The notes under the pieces were generated by a model. It did no database searches, had not been told where the DNA came from, and saw only the letters and a list, made by a program, of their open reading frames with translations. Of a stretch of 64,000 bases of DNA, positions 49,652 to 57,570 are shown piece after piece. Position 1 is the stretch's first letter, and each line of letters opens with the position of its first letter. The translations under genes were made by a program, and so were the position numbers. Location of the stretch: the NCBI RefSeq assembly GCF_900461455.1, contig NZ_UGIA01000001.1:62001-126000 (forward strand), written 5' to 3'. The DNA is from Helicobacter acinonychis (GTDB lineage Bacteria; Campylobacterota; Campylobacteria; Campylobacterales; Helicobacteraceae).

Positions 49652-50302
49652 TTACGCCTTAAAGCGAGCTTTAGAGATGCAAAATGCTGTTAAAAAACAC
49701 GCATCGCATAAGGGGTTTTTGGCTTTGCAAGTATAACGACCAAATAAAATTAAGGCGTGGTGGAGTTTGGATAAATCGTCTTTAAAAAGCTCGCTCAATT
49801 CCTCTTCGGTTTTGATGGGTGTTTTAGCGTCGCTTAAGCCTAATCGGTGCGTTGCACGAAACACATGGGTATCTACGGCTAGACAATTCGCATCAAAGCA
49901 CACTGAAAGCACCACATTAGCGGTTTTTTGTCCCACGCCATCCAAACCCATCAACTCTTTTTGTGTAGAAGGGATAACGCCGTTAAAATCCCTCACTACT
50001 TTTTGCGCCATGTTGATTAAATGCTTGCTTTTGTTGTTGAAATAAGAAACGGATTTGATGATTTCTTTAACCTCTTCTAAAGAAGCGAGCGCTAAATCAT
50101 TCACGCTTGGGTATTTTTCAAATAATTTAGGCGTCACTATATTCACTCTAGCGTCCGTGCATTGAGCGCTTAAAATAGTAGCCACTAATAATTCATAAGG
50201 GTTTTTATGGTGCAATTCTGTGGTTTGGTTGGGGGAATGTTTTAAGAGCAATTCTTTAATTTGCTGGGCTTTTTGGTGCATTTTAGTGCGTTTCACACTC
50301 AT
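49652..50302 (-). CDS. nth: Endonuclease III
   Basis: Base-excision glycosylase/AP lyase of 216 residues. The catalytic Lys is in LDGVGQKTANVVLS, the catalytic Asp in LAVDTHVFRATHRLG, and the 4Fe-4S cluster in CKAKNPLCDACFLTAFC. The start at 50302 (MSVKRTKMH) has AGGAAAG upstream; the longer frame to 50341 would overlap the FeoA-like gene. Confidence 0.94.
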   Translation of the reverse strand: MSVKRTKMHQKAQQIKELLLKHSPNQTTELHHKNPYELLVATILSAQCTDARVNIVTPKLFEKYPSVNDLALASLEEVKEIIKSVSYFNNKSKHLINMAQKVVRDFNGVIPSTQKELMGLDGVGQKTANVVLSVCFDANCLAVDTHVFRATHRLGLSDAKTPIKTEEELSELFKDDLSKLHHALILFGRYTCKAKNPLCDACFLTAFCISKARFKA

Positions 50303-50303
50303 T

Positions 50304-50534
50304 TTAAACGCTTTCCTTGATGATAAGGTATTGTGCTTCATGGGTTCTTAAAGCCACTTGAATGCGGTTGATTTTAACCGAAAGCGTGGCTTTTTTCATA
50401 GAAGAATGCAAAAGAGTGCATTGCACCCCTTCGTGGATACCAAAAGAGAGGAAGCGTTTTTTAAGGGCTTCATCGCAGTTGGTGATTTCTACAATTTCAT
50501 AAACTTTGTCTTTAATGGCTTCATTGAGCGTCAT
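50304..50534 (-). CDS. Stand-alone FeoA-domain protein
   Basis: The 76-residue SH3-like FeoA domain includes KKRFLSFGIHEGVQCTLL and VKINRIQVALRTHEAQYL. Stand-alone FeoA proteins can assist FeoB iron transport, but feoB is not nearby, so the role is uncertain. It overlaps the AsmA-like gene by 4 bases (ATGA) and precedes nth by one base. Confidence 0.85.
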   Translation of the reverse strand: MTLNEAIKDKVYEIVEITNCDEALKKRFLSFGIHEGVQCTLLHSSMKKATLSVKINRIQVALRTHEAQYLIIKESV

Positions 50535-53467
50535 TTTAAGTTCCTTTTTGATTCAATATTTTTTTTGACTTCATCCACGATAATATCAATGGGCGTGAAA
50601 ATGCGGCGCAAGATTTTAAAAGGTGCTTGGATAATATCTGCCGCTAAAGTCACTTTGGTTTTAGGGTTATCAAGCGTGCCTTTGACATTCACATTAGTGG
50701 TCACCTTGCCTTCTTTCCCTAAAATGAGATAGCCCACGATAGGGATTTTACTCAAAACGCTACTCAAAGCTTTGATGGTAGAAATTTCCAAATTCAAATC
50801 CAATTTGTCTGTATCCAATTCAATGATCCCATTGCCCACAACATCAAGCGTTTTACCGATAAGATCAATTTTTTCTAACCCTAAATACTTTTTAGTGATC
50901 CCAAAAACGACAGATCCGGTTTTGATTTGATAGCCATTAGCCCCTAGATAAGGGTTTCTAAAGACAATGAGAGAGGGAATGGTGTTGATGAGATTGACTA
51001 TGTTTTGCATGAGAGCGAGATTTTTCAAGCTTGTGTTTTGGAATTTCAATTCGCCATTGAAAACCTGGTTTTCAAACGACCCAATAAGCGTGTATAAGCC
51101 CCCTTCCACAAAATCTTTTTGAAGGATGGTGTTGATATAATCCCCACTAAAATTATAGGCCTTAAAATACAAAGCCCCATGCACTAAATCCGCCAAAATC
51201 ATGCCGTTTTTATAATTGCCATCAATTTTCACTCTATTATCTTGAGCGACGATGTCAAGATTTTCTAAAGGAATAGGCTTTCTTTTATAAATGAGCACCA
51301 TGTCTTTAGCATGGATATTGGTCGCTATGGGGATGATTTTATGGGCTTTTTCATAGCGTTGTTTGGCGCTAATGAAAATATCTTCATCATGGATTTCTTT
51401 AGGGGTGGGCTTTTCTTTTTGTTTTTTGGAAAACAATTCTGCAATGGCGGGTATTTTGCTATCCAAGAATTCATCCACGCTCAAATCTAAATTGTTAAGG
51501 GTAATATCTTTTTGATCCCCCTTAATCTTAATTGAGACGCTTTTATTTGGGGTGTAGATTAGGATTTCATCTTTATTGATAGAGCCAAATAAAGAAAAAG
51601 AATTAAAATGCGATCCATCGCTACGATAAATAGGGAGATTGATTTTCAAATCTTTAGCGAAAAAATCAATGTTTGAAAAATCGCTTGTAGAAACTTCCAA
51701 AGAGCCGTCTTTTAAAGCGATATAGTCCATAATGGGGGAATAGGGTTTGATTTTTTTCAAATCTTTGATTTTAAAAACATAGGCGTTATCTTTAAATTCG
51801 CCCTCTAATAAGAGTTGCGGCACGCTCCATTGCATGTGATCTGGGTTGGAAAAATCAAAACTCAACGACAGGCTTTTAAGAGTATCTCCGGTAGCGTAAA
51901 AAACATCCTTGCTGAATTTGTCTTCGCTTTGAGCTTTAATGGTATCGGTGATTTTTTTCCTAAAAACCTCTGAATTTTCCCCCGCTTGAATGATCGCGCT
52001 CAAGCTTTTCAAATCCAATGCAAAGTTCGTTTGCGGATCCTCTTTAGTGCCGTTGGGATCATAAGATCGCATGTTGATATTGTTATTGGTATTGACTTGG
52101 ATTTTATGGACTTGAGAATCCAAAGAAAGGTTTTTTTGACCCAAATCCAAAGCGATTTTAGCGTCTAGATCCAGCATGTTTTCATAGCGCGTGTGGGTTG
52201 TGTCTATGTAAATGTATTGGTATTCTTGGGCGATGTTCAGGTTGATTTGAGCGCTTTGCGTATAAAGGGGGATATTATAGAGCGAGAGGGTGCCTTCTTG
52301 CAAATTGACATTACCTTGAACGCTAAATAATGGGGAGGTGTTTTTTAAAAATTGCAAAGTGAGTTTCAAATCCGTGCTAGCCGGTGCACTGACTTTATCT
52401 AAAGGCAGAGTGATTTTATAAGCGCTCAATAAATTTTTGATGCTATCGCCATAATAACTAGGGATTGTTTTGATAAAAAGCTCTAATTTAGGGGCTTGCA
52501 AGAGGTAGGAAAAAGCGGCGTAGGTGCCGGTTAGATCCAAGTTTTCATAAGCGGTTTTTTGGGGTTGTATGAGAAGCTGGTTGTCTTTAAGGACTAGTTT
52601 GGTTTTATCCATTTTAATGGGCGATAAATTATCGTTAAAAACCACAGAAGGGTGGATCAAAGTGGCCTGGATGACAGAATTTTCTAAAAGCGATGGGAGG
52701 AATTTATTAGGAGTGAAATTGGCTTTGATTGAGGCGTTATCAATCTTAAAGCTAGAAAATTGGATCTTGTCAAAAATCCATGTTTTTAAATTTTGTTGCG
52801 ATTGTTGTTGGAAAAGGGGCTTTAAAAACGCTAGGCTTTTTATTTGAGAAGTGTTCGCTCTCAATTCTATGGTTTTTAAATCGGTTAGCCCTTTTAAATA
52901 TATCGTAGCGCTAGGTTCATTCAAGGGCTTGACAATGAGATCAAACGCCATTTTTCTCGCTTTGGGCGAATAGTGTGCACTGCCATCCACTTGGACTTTA
53001 ATCTTTTTAAAGAGCAAATTGATGATTTTAAGCTTGATGTTTTTGTCATTTTCTAGGGAAAAATCCCCCTTGATTTCTGGAAATTCTAACTCGTATTTAC
53101 TCCCATCAAACAAGATATTGGCTTTGTTGTTATCGTCTAAAATGATTTCTTTAACTTTAAATTTTTCAAAATAAGATACCGCCCAAATGCCATAACGGAT
53201 ATCTTTAACCAAATCAGAAACTTCCAAATGCTTTTTATTGGGATCTTTATGGAATAAAGAAGAGAGATCGACTCGTTCAATTTCTAAAGAAAGTTTGTTA
53301 TTAAGTTTTAAGTATAATCCAGAAACACTAAACTTTCCGATTTTTAAATTTTGTATATGCACGCCGTTTGAAAGGGTCTTGTGAATGACGACTAAAAGAG
53401 TGAATACTGCCACAAAAAAAATAATGACATTAAATACTTTTTTAGATATGTGTTTTCTTTTATTCAT
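50531..53467 (-). CDS. AsmA/YhdP-like inner-membrane protein with giant periplasmic domain
   Basis: The 978-residue protein has an N-terminal anchor (about 10-30, VFNVIIFFVAVFTLLVV) and a long periplasmic beta-rich body. The C-terminal region ILGKEGKVTTNVNVKGTLDNPK is typical of DUF3971/AsmA-like proteins. Relatives (AsmA, TamB, YhdP) form hydrophobic grooves thought to carry phospholipids between membranes. The 5' end overlaps the divergent mltG gene by 83 bases. Confidence 0.82.
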   Translation of the reverse strand: MNKRKHISKKVFNVIIFFVAVFTLLVVIHKTLSNGVHIQNLKIGKFSVSGLYLKLNNKLSLEIERVDLSSLFHKDPNKKHLEVSDLVKDIRYGIWAVSYFEKFKVKEIILDDNNKANILFDGSKYELEFPEIKGDFSLENDKNIKLKIINLLFKKIKVQVDGSAHYSPKARKMAFDLIVKPLNEPSATIYLKGLTDLKTIELRANTSQIKSLAFLKPLFQQQSQQNLKTWIFDKIQFSSFKIDNASIKANFTPNKFLPSLLENSVIQATLIHPSVVFNDNLSPIKMDKTKLVLKDNQLLIQPQKTAYENLDLTGTYAAFSYLLQAPKLELFIKTIPSYYGDSIKNLLSAYKITLPLDKVSAPASTDLKLTLQFLKNTSPLFSVQGNVNLQEGTLSLYNIPLYTQSAQINLNIAQEYQYIYIDTTHTRYENMLDLDAKIALDLGQKNLSLDSQVHKIQVNTNNNINMRSYDPNGTKEDPQTNFALDLKSLSAIIQAGENSEVFRKKITDTIKAQSEDKFSKDVFYATGDTLKSLSLSFDFSNPDHMQWSVPQLLLEGEFKDNAYVFKIKDLKKIKPYSPIMDYIALKDGSLEVSTSDFSNIDFFAKDLKINLPIYRSDGSHFNSFSLFGSINKDEILIYTPNKSVSIKIKGDQKDITLNNLDLSVDEFLDSKIPAIAELFSKKQKEKPTPKEIHDEDIFISAKQRYEKAHKIIPIATNIHAKDMVLIYKRKPIPLENLDIVAQDNRVKIDGNYKNGMILADLVHGALYFKAYNFSGDYINTILQKDFVEGGLYTLIGSFENQVFNGELKFQNTSLKNLALMQNIVNLINTIPSLIVFRNPYLGANGYQIKTGSVVFGITKKYLGLEKIDLIGKTLDVVGNGIIELDTDKLDLNLEISTIKALSSVLSKIPIVGYLILGKEGKVTTNVNVKGTLDNPKTKVTLAADIIQAPFKILRRIFTPIDIIVDEVKKNIESKRNLK

Positions 53468-54380
53468 CGGCGTTCTTTTTTATTTAAGTATACCAATTTA
53501 TTCTAACAAAGTGGTGGTTGTCCCGCAAGGTTCGCTCAAAAAAGTGTTTTTCTCTCTAAAAGAGCAGGGAGTGGATATTAACGCTTTGGATTGGCTTTTT
53601 TTACGCCTAATGGGCATGCCTAAAAAAGGTTATATTGACATGGGCGATGGGGCTTTAAGGAAAGGGGATTTTTTAGTCCGTTTGATTAAGGGAAAAGCAG
53701 CTCATAGAAGCGTGACTTTAATCCCTGGAGAAACCCGCTATTTTTTCACGCAAATTTTGAGCGAGACTTACCAACTAGAAGCAAGCGATCTTAATCAAGC
53801 TTATGAAAGCATCGCACCCCGATTAAACGGCTCTGTGATAGAAGATGGAGTGATACTACCAGACACTTATCATTTGCCTTTAGGAGAGAATGCGTTTAAA
53901 ATCATGCAAGCTTTGATCGGTCAATCTATGAAAAAACACGAAGCTTTAAGCAAACAATGGCTTGGATACTACCATAAAGAAGAGTGGTTTGAAAAGATCA
54001 TTCTCGCTTCTATTGTGCAAAAAGAAGCCGCCAATATTGAAGAAATGCCCTTGATTGCGAGCGTGATTTTTAACCGCCTAAAAAAAGGCATGCTTTTGCA
54101 AATGGATGGGGCTTTGAATTACCAAGAGTTTTCACATATCAAAGTAACTAAAGATCGCATTAAAAACGATAGCACCCCCTACAACACTTATAGGTTTAAG
54201 GGCTTGCCTAAAAACCCTGTAGGGAGCGTGAGTATAGAAGCGATTAAGGCTGTGATTTTCCCTAAAGAAACCAACTTTTTGTATTTTGTGAAAATGCCCA
54301 ATAAAAAACATGCCTTTAGCACAACTTATAGGGAACATTTGAAAAATATTAATATTTCTAGTAACCATTTTTATGATTAG
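53385..54380 (+). CDS. mltG: Endolytic transglycosylase MltG (formerly aminodeoxychorismate lyase)
   Basis: The 331-residue protein has one membrane helix (about 20-37, TFLDMCFLLFIGVLFYLSI) and a LysM-like segment. The catalytic YceG domain holds the Glu in LASIVQKEAANIEEMP, and GLPKNPVGSVSIEAIKAVI is characteristic. MltG terminates nascent peptidoglycan strands. AAAGGG lies 8 bases before the ATG at 53385, supporting this start despite the 83-base overlap with the divergent AsmA-like gene; an ATG at 53424 is the alternative. Confidence 0.9.
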   Translation: MTTKRVNTATKKIMTLNTFLDMCFLLFIGVLFYLSIPIYSNKVVVVPQGSLKKVFFSLKEQGVDINALDWLFLRLMGMPKKGYIDMGDGALRKGDFLVRLIKGKAAHRSVTLIPGETRYFFTQILSETYQLEASDLNQAYESIAPRLNGSVIEDGVILPDTYHLPLGENAFKIMQALIGQSMKKHEALSKQWLGYYHKEEWFEKIILASIVQKEAANIEEMPLIASVIFNRLKKGMLLQMDGALNYQEFSHIKVTKDRIKNDSTPYNTYRFKGLPKNPVGSVSIEAIKAVIFPKETNFLYFVKMPNKKHAFSTTYREHLKNINISSNHFYD

Positions 54381-54490
54381 GGTTAATGGGGCGTTTTTTC
54401 TTCTAAAATGATTAAAAAGTGTTTAATATTTTCTCATTTTAATTTTAAGTTCCTACTATTGAAACATTTTAGAATTTATTAAATAAGGCT

Positions 54491-54499
54491 TGCTACAAT
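54491..54499 (+). promoter_or_regulatory. Promoter of the oor operon
   Basis: TGCTACAAT is an extended -10 box, 60 bases before oorD. The leader would contain the small ORF at 54531-54572. The rest of the 179-base gap after mltG is AT-rich and shows nothing else. Confidence 0.55.
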
Positions 54500-54530
54500 T
54501 TTAGGCGAATTTTGGTTGCTAGGGTTTAAA

Positions 54531-54572
54531 ATGCAGACTTTTAGCACAAAGGAGAATGAATGGCTAAAATGA
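54531..54572 (+). CDS. Possible 13-residue leader ORF overlapping oorD
   Basis: ATG at 54531 opens MQTFSTKENEWLK, which stops inside oorD after running through its Shine-Dalgarno. No good ribosome site precedes it. It could interfere with or couple oorD translation, but may be accidental. Confidence 0.2.
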   Translation: MQTFSTKENEWLK

Positions 54573-54901
54573 ACGCTCCAGATGGGATCGCTGTTTGGGT
54601 GAATGAAGATAGGTGCAAGGGTTGTGATATTTGCGTATCTGTATGTCCAGCTGGAGTTCTTGGCATGGGGATTGAAAAAGAAAGGGTGCTTGGAAAAGTC
54701 GCCAAAGTGGCTTACCCAGAGAGTTGTATTGGTTGCACGCAATGCGAATTGCACTGCCCAGATTTTGCAATTTATGTGGCTGACAGGAAGGATTTTAAAT
54801 TCGCTAAAGTTTCTAAAGACGCTCAAGAAAGAAGCGAAAAAGTCAAAGCCAACAAATACATGCTCTTAGAAGAGACTATTTTAGAAGGGAGAGGCAAGTG
54901 A
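54560..54901 (+). CDS. oorD: 2-oxoglutarate:acceptor oxidoreductase, ferredoxin-like delta subunit
   Basis: The 113-residue subunit carries two 4Fe-4S motifs: DRCKGCDICVSVCPAGV and ESCIGCTQCELHCPDFA. It passes electrons from the OorABC complex, which oxidises 2-oxoglutarate to succinyl-CoA in the H. pylori TCA branch. AAAGGAG lies 5 bases before the ATG at 54560. The stop overlaps the oorA ATG (TGATG). Confidence 0.95.
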   Translation: MAKMNAPDGIAVWVNEDRCKGCDICVSVCPAGVLGMGIEKERVLGKVAKVAYPESCIGCTQCELHCPDFAIYVADRKDFKFAKVSKDAQERSEKVKANKYMLLEETILEGRGK

Positions 54902-56028
54902 TGCGTGAGATTATTTCTGATGGGAATGAATTGGTCGCTAAAGCGGCTATTGAAGTGGGGTGTCGGTTTTTTGGGGGCTATCCTATCACGCCAAGTTCGG
55001 ATATTATGCATGCAATGAGCGTAGCTTTGCCAAAATGCGGTGGCCATTTTATCCAAATGGAAGATGAAATCGGTGGGATTAGCGTGTCTTTAGGGGCGAG
55101 CATGAGTGGGACTAAGTCTATGACAGCGAGCTCTGGTCCTGGTATTTCCTTAAAAGTGGAGCAAATCGGCTATTCTTTCATGGCAGAAATCCCTTTAGTG
55201 ATCGCTGATGTGATGCGTTCAGGCCCATCAACTGGGATGCCCACTCGTGTGGCTCAAGGCGATGTGAATTTCTTAAGACACCCTATACATGGGGATTTTA
55301 AAGCCGTTGCACTTTCCCCTGCGAATTTAGAGGAAGCTTACACAGAGACCGTTCGTGCGTTTAATTTGGCTGAAATGCTCATGACTCCTGTGTTTTTACT
55401 CATGGATGAAACCGTGGGGCATATGTATGGCAAGGTGCAAATCCCAGATTTAGAAGAAGTGCAAAAAATGACCATTAATCGTAAGGAATTTATGGGCGAT
55501 AAAAAAGACTACAAGCCTTATGGGGTTGCACAAGATGAACCGGCTGTTTTAAACCCGTTTTTTAAGGGGTATCGCTACCATGTTTCAGGCTTACACCATG
55601 GACCTATTGGCTTTCCTACTGAAGACGCCAAAATTGGTGGGGATTTGATTGACAGGTTGTTCAATAAGATTGAATCCAAGCAAGACATTATCAATGAAAA
55701 TGAAGAAATGGATTTGGAAGGTGCTGAAATTGTTATTATCGCTTATGGTTCGGTTTCGTTAGCGGTTAAAGAAGCTTTGAGAGATTACAACAAAGAAAGC
55801 AAGCAAAAGATCGGATTTTTCAGACCCAAAACCTTATGGCCAAGCCCAGCTAAACGCTTGAAAGAAATAGGGGATAAATACGAAAAAATCCTTGTGATTG
55901 AATTGAATAAAGGGCAGTATTTAGAAGAAATTGAAAGGGCTATGCAAAGAAAGGTGCATTTCTTTGGGCAAGCCAATGGGCGCACGATTTCGCCCAAACA
56001 AATCATCGCAAAGTTGAAGGAGCTTTAA
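54901..56028 (+). CDS. oorA: 2-oxoglutarate:acceptor oxidoreductase alpha subunit
   Basis: The 375-residue subunit contributes the pyrimidine-binding part of the pyruvate:ferredoxin oxidoreductase fold (CRFFGGYPITPSSDIMHAMS, SMTASSGPGISLKVEQIGY). GAGAGGCAAGTG supplies the ribosome site; the in-frame GTG three bases earlier is less likely. It works with OorB, OorC and OorD. Confidence 0.96.
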   Translation: MREIISDGNELVAKAAIEVGCRFFGGYPITPSSDIMHAMSVALPKCGGHFIQMEDEIGGISVSLGASMSGTKSMTASSGPGISLKVEQIGYSFMAEIPLVIADVMRSGPSTGMPTRVAQGDVNFLRHPIHGDFKAVALSPANLEEAYTETVRAFNLAEMLMTPVFLLMDETVGHMYGKVQIPDLEEVQKMTINRKEFMGDKKDYKPYGVAQDEPAVLNPFFKGYRYHVSGLHHGPIGFPTEDAKIGGDLIDRLFNKIESKQDIINENEEMDLEGAEIVIIAYGSVSLAVKEALRDYNKESKQKIGFFRPKTLWPSPAKRLKEIGDKYEKILVIELNKGQYLEEIERAMQRKVHFFGQANGRTISPKQIIAKLKEL

Positions 56029-56029
56029 A

Positions 56030-56851
56030 ATGGCGTTTAATTATGATGAATATTTGCGTGTGGATAAAATACCCACTTTGTGGTGTTGGGGCTGTGGCGA
56101 TGGCGTGATTTTGAAATCCATTATCCGCACGATTGATGCGTTAGGTTGGAAAATGGATGATGTGTGCTTGGTGAGTGGGATTGGTTGCAGTGGGCGCATG
56201 AGCTCGTATGTGAATTGCAACACCGTTCATACCACGCATGGCAGAGCCGTAGCGTATGCGACAGGGATTAAATTAGCTAACCCAAGTAAGCATGTGATCG
56301 TGGTTTCTGGCGATGGCGATGGCTTTGCTATTGGGGGTAATCACACCATGCATGCATGCAGAAGAAACATTGATTTGAATTTTATTTTAGTGAATAATTT
56401 TATTTATGGTTTGACCAACTCTCAAACTTCACCCACTACGCCTAATGGCATGTGGACGGTTACGGCTCAATGGGGCAATATTGATAACCAATTTGATCCA
56501 TGCGCTTTAACCACGGCTGCTGGGGCGAGTTTTGTGGCTAGAGAGAGCGTTTTAGACCCTCAAAAATTAGAAAGAGTGCTTAAAGAAGGCTTTTTACACA
56601 AAGGCTTTAGCTTTTTTGATATCCATAGTAATTGCCATATCAATTTAGGGCGTAAGAATAAAATGGGCGAAGCGTCTCAAATGCTCAAATGGATTGAAAG
56701 CCGGTTAGTGAGTAAACGCCAATTTGAAGCCATGAGCCCTGAAGAAAGGGTGGATAAATTCCCTACCGGCATTTTAAAGCATGACACGGACAGGAAAGAA
56801 TATTGCGAAGCGTATCAAGAAATCATTGGAAAAGCACAAGGAAAACAATAA
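56030..56851 (+). CDS. oorB: 2-oxoglutarate:acceptor oxidoreductase beta subunit (TPP-binding)
   Basis: The 273-residue subunit has the TPP/metal motif GDGDGFAIGGNHTMHACRRN with following NNFIYGLTNSQTSPTT, and the Cys motif LWCWGCGDGVI plus SGIGCSGRMSSYVN. AAAATGG spacing is tight, with one base after the oorA stop. It overlaps oorC by one base (TAATG). Confidence 0.96.
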   Translation: MAFNYDEYLRVDKIPTLWCWGCGDGVILKSIIRTIDALGWKMDDVCLVSGIGCSGRMSSYVNCNTVHTTHGRAVAYATGIKLANPSKHVIVVSGDGDGFAIGGNHTMHACRRNIDLNFILVNNFIYGLTNSQTSPTTPNGMWTVTAQWGNIDNQFDPCALTTAAGASFVARESVLDPQKLERVLKEGFLHKGFSFFDIHSNCHINLGRKNKMGEASQMLKWIESRLVSKRQFEAMSPEERVDKFPTGILKHDTDRKEYCEAYQEIIGKAQGKQ

Positions 56852-57411
56852 TGGAAGTGCAATTACGATTTACGGGTGTTGGAGGGCAAGGCGTGTTGTT
56901 AGCAGGGGAAATTTTAGCTGAAGCGAAAATTGTGAGTGGGGGCTATGGCACTAAGACTTCCACTTACACTTCGCAAGTGCGTGGCGGGCCCACTAAAGTG
57001 GATATTTTGTTGGATAGAGATGAGATTATTTTCCCTTATGCTAAAGAGGGCGAGATTGATTTCATGCTTTCAGTCGCTCAAACAAGTTATAACCAATTTA
57101 AAGGCGATATTAAAAAAGGCGGTATCGTTGTTGTTGATTCCAATTTGGTGACCCCCACCAAAGAAGATGAGGAAAAATACCAACTTTATAAAATCCCCAT
57201 TATTAGCATCGCTAAAGATGAGGTGGGTAACATTATCACGCAATCTGTCGTAGCGTTAGCGATCACCGTGGAGCTCACTAAATGCGTAGAAGAAAATATC
57301 GTGCTAGACACCATGCTTAAAAAAGTCCCTGCAAAAGTCGCTGAAACAAACAAAAAAGCCTTTGAAATTGGCAAAAAACACGCTTTAGAAGCTTTGAAAG
57401 TGAGAGGTTAG
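56851..57411 (+). CDS. oorC: 2-oxoglutarate:acceptor oxidoreductase gamma subunit
   Basis: The 186-residue subunit has the glycine-rich start RFTGVGGQGVLLAGEILAEA and TYTSQVRGGPTKVDILL. The start at 56851 has AAGGAAAA upstream and overlaps the oorB stop; a longer frame from 56803 lies entirely inside oorB. It is the final gene of oorDABC. Confidence 0.95.
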   Translation: MEVQLRFTGVGGQGVLLAGEILAEAKIVSGGYGTKTSTYTSQVRGGPTKVDILLDRDEIIFPYAKEGEIDFMLSVAQTSYNQFKGDIKKGGIVVVDSNLVTPTKEDEEKYQLYKIPIISIAKDEVGNIITQSVVALAITVELTKCVEENIVLDTMLKKVPAKVAETNKKAFEIGKKHALEALKVRG

Positions 57412-57507
57412 CGCTTCTAAACTCTCATTTTGAATTTCTTCTCTTGATAAATTTTTTGAGAATTTGATTATGATGGGATCAAAATAAGCTCTAAAAAGGG
57501 GCTTTGA

Positions 57508-57570
57508 GTGGCGTCTTTACAAATTTTGACTGAGACGCTTACAAAAGAGCAAAACACCAATGATTTTTGA
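57508..57570 (+). CDS. Possible 20-residue upstream ORF coupled to res
   Basis: GTG at 57508 has AAGGGG 6 bases upstream and reads MASLQILTETLTKEQNTNDF before TGA. The last 11 bases overlap the res ATG (57560). It may be a translational coupling leader or the stub of a former upstream gene. res itself has no good Shine-Dalgarno, which makes coupling plausible. Confidence 0.35.
   Translation: MASLQILTETLTKEQNTNDF

Noticed and set aside
56803-56850. Longer N-terminus for oorC
   Set aside because: It lies within oorB; the family begins at MEVQLRFTGVGG and a ribosome site precedes 56851.
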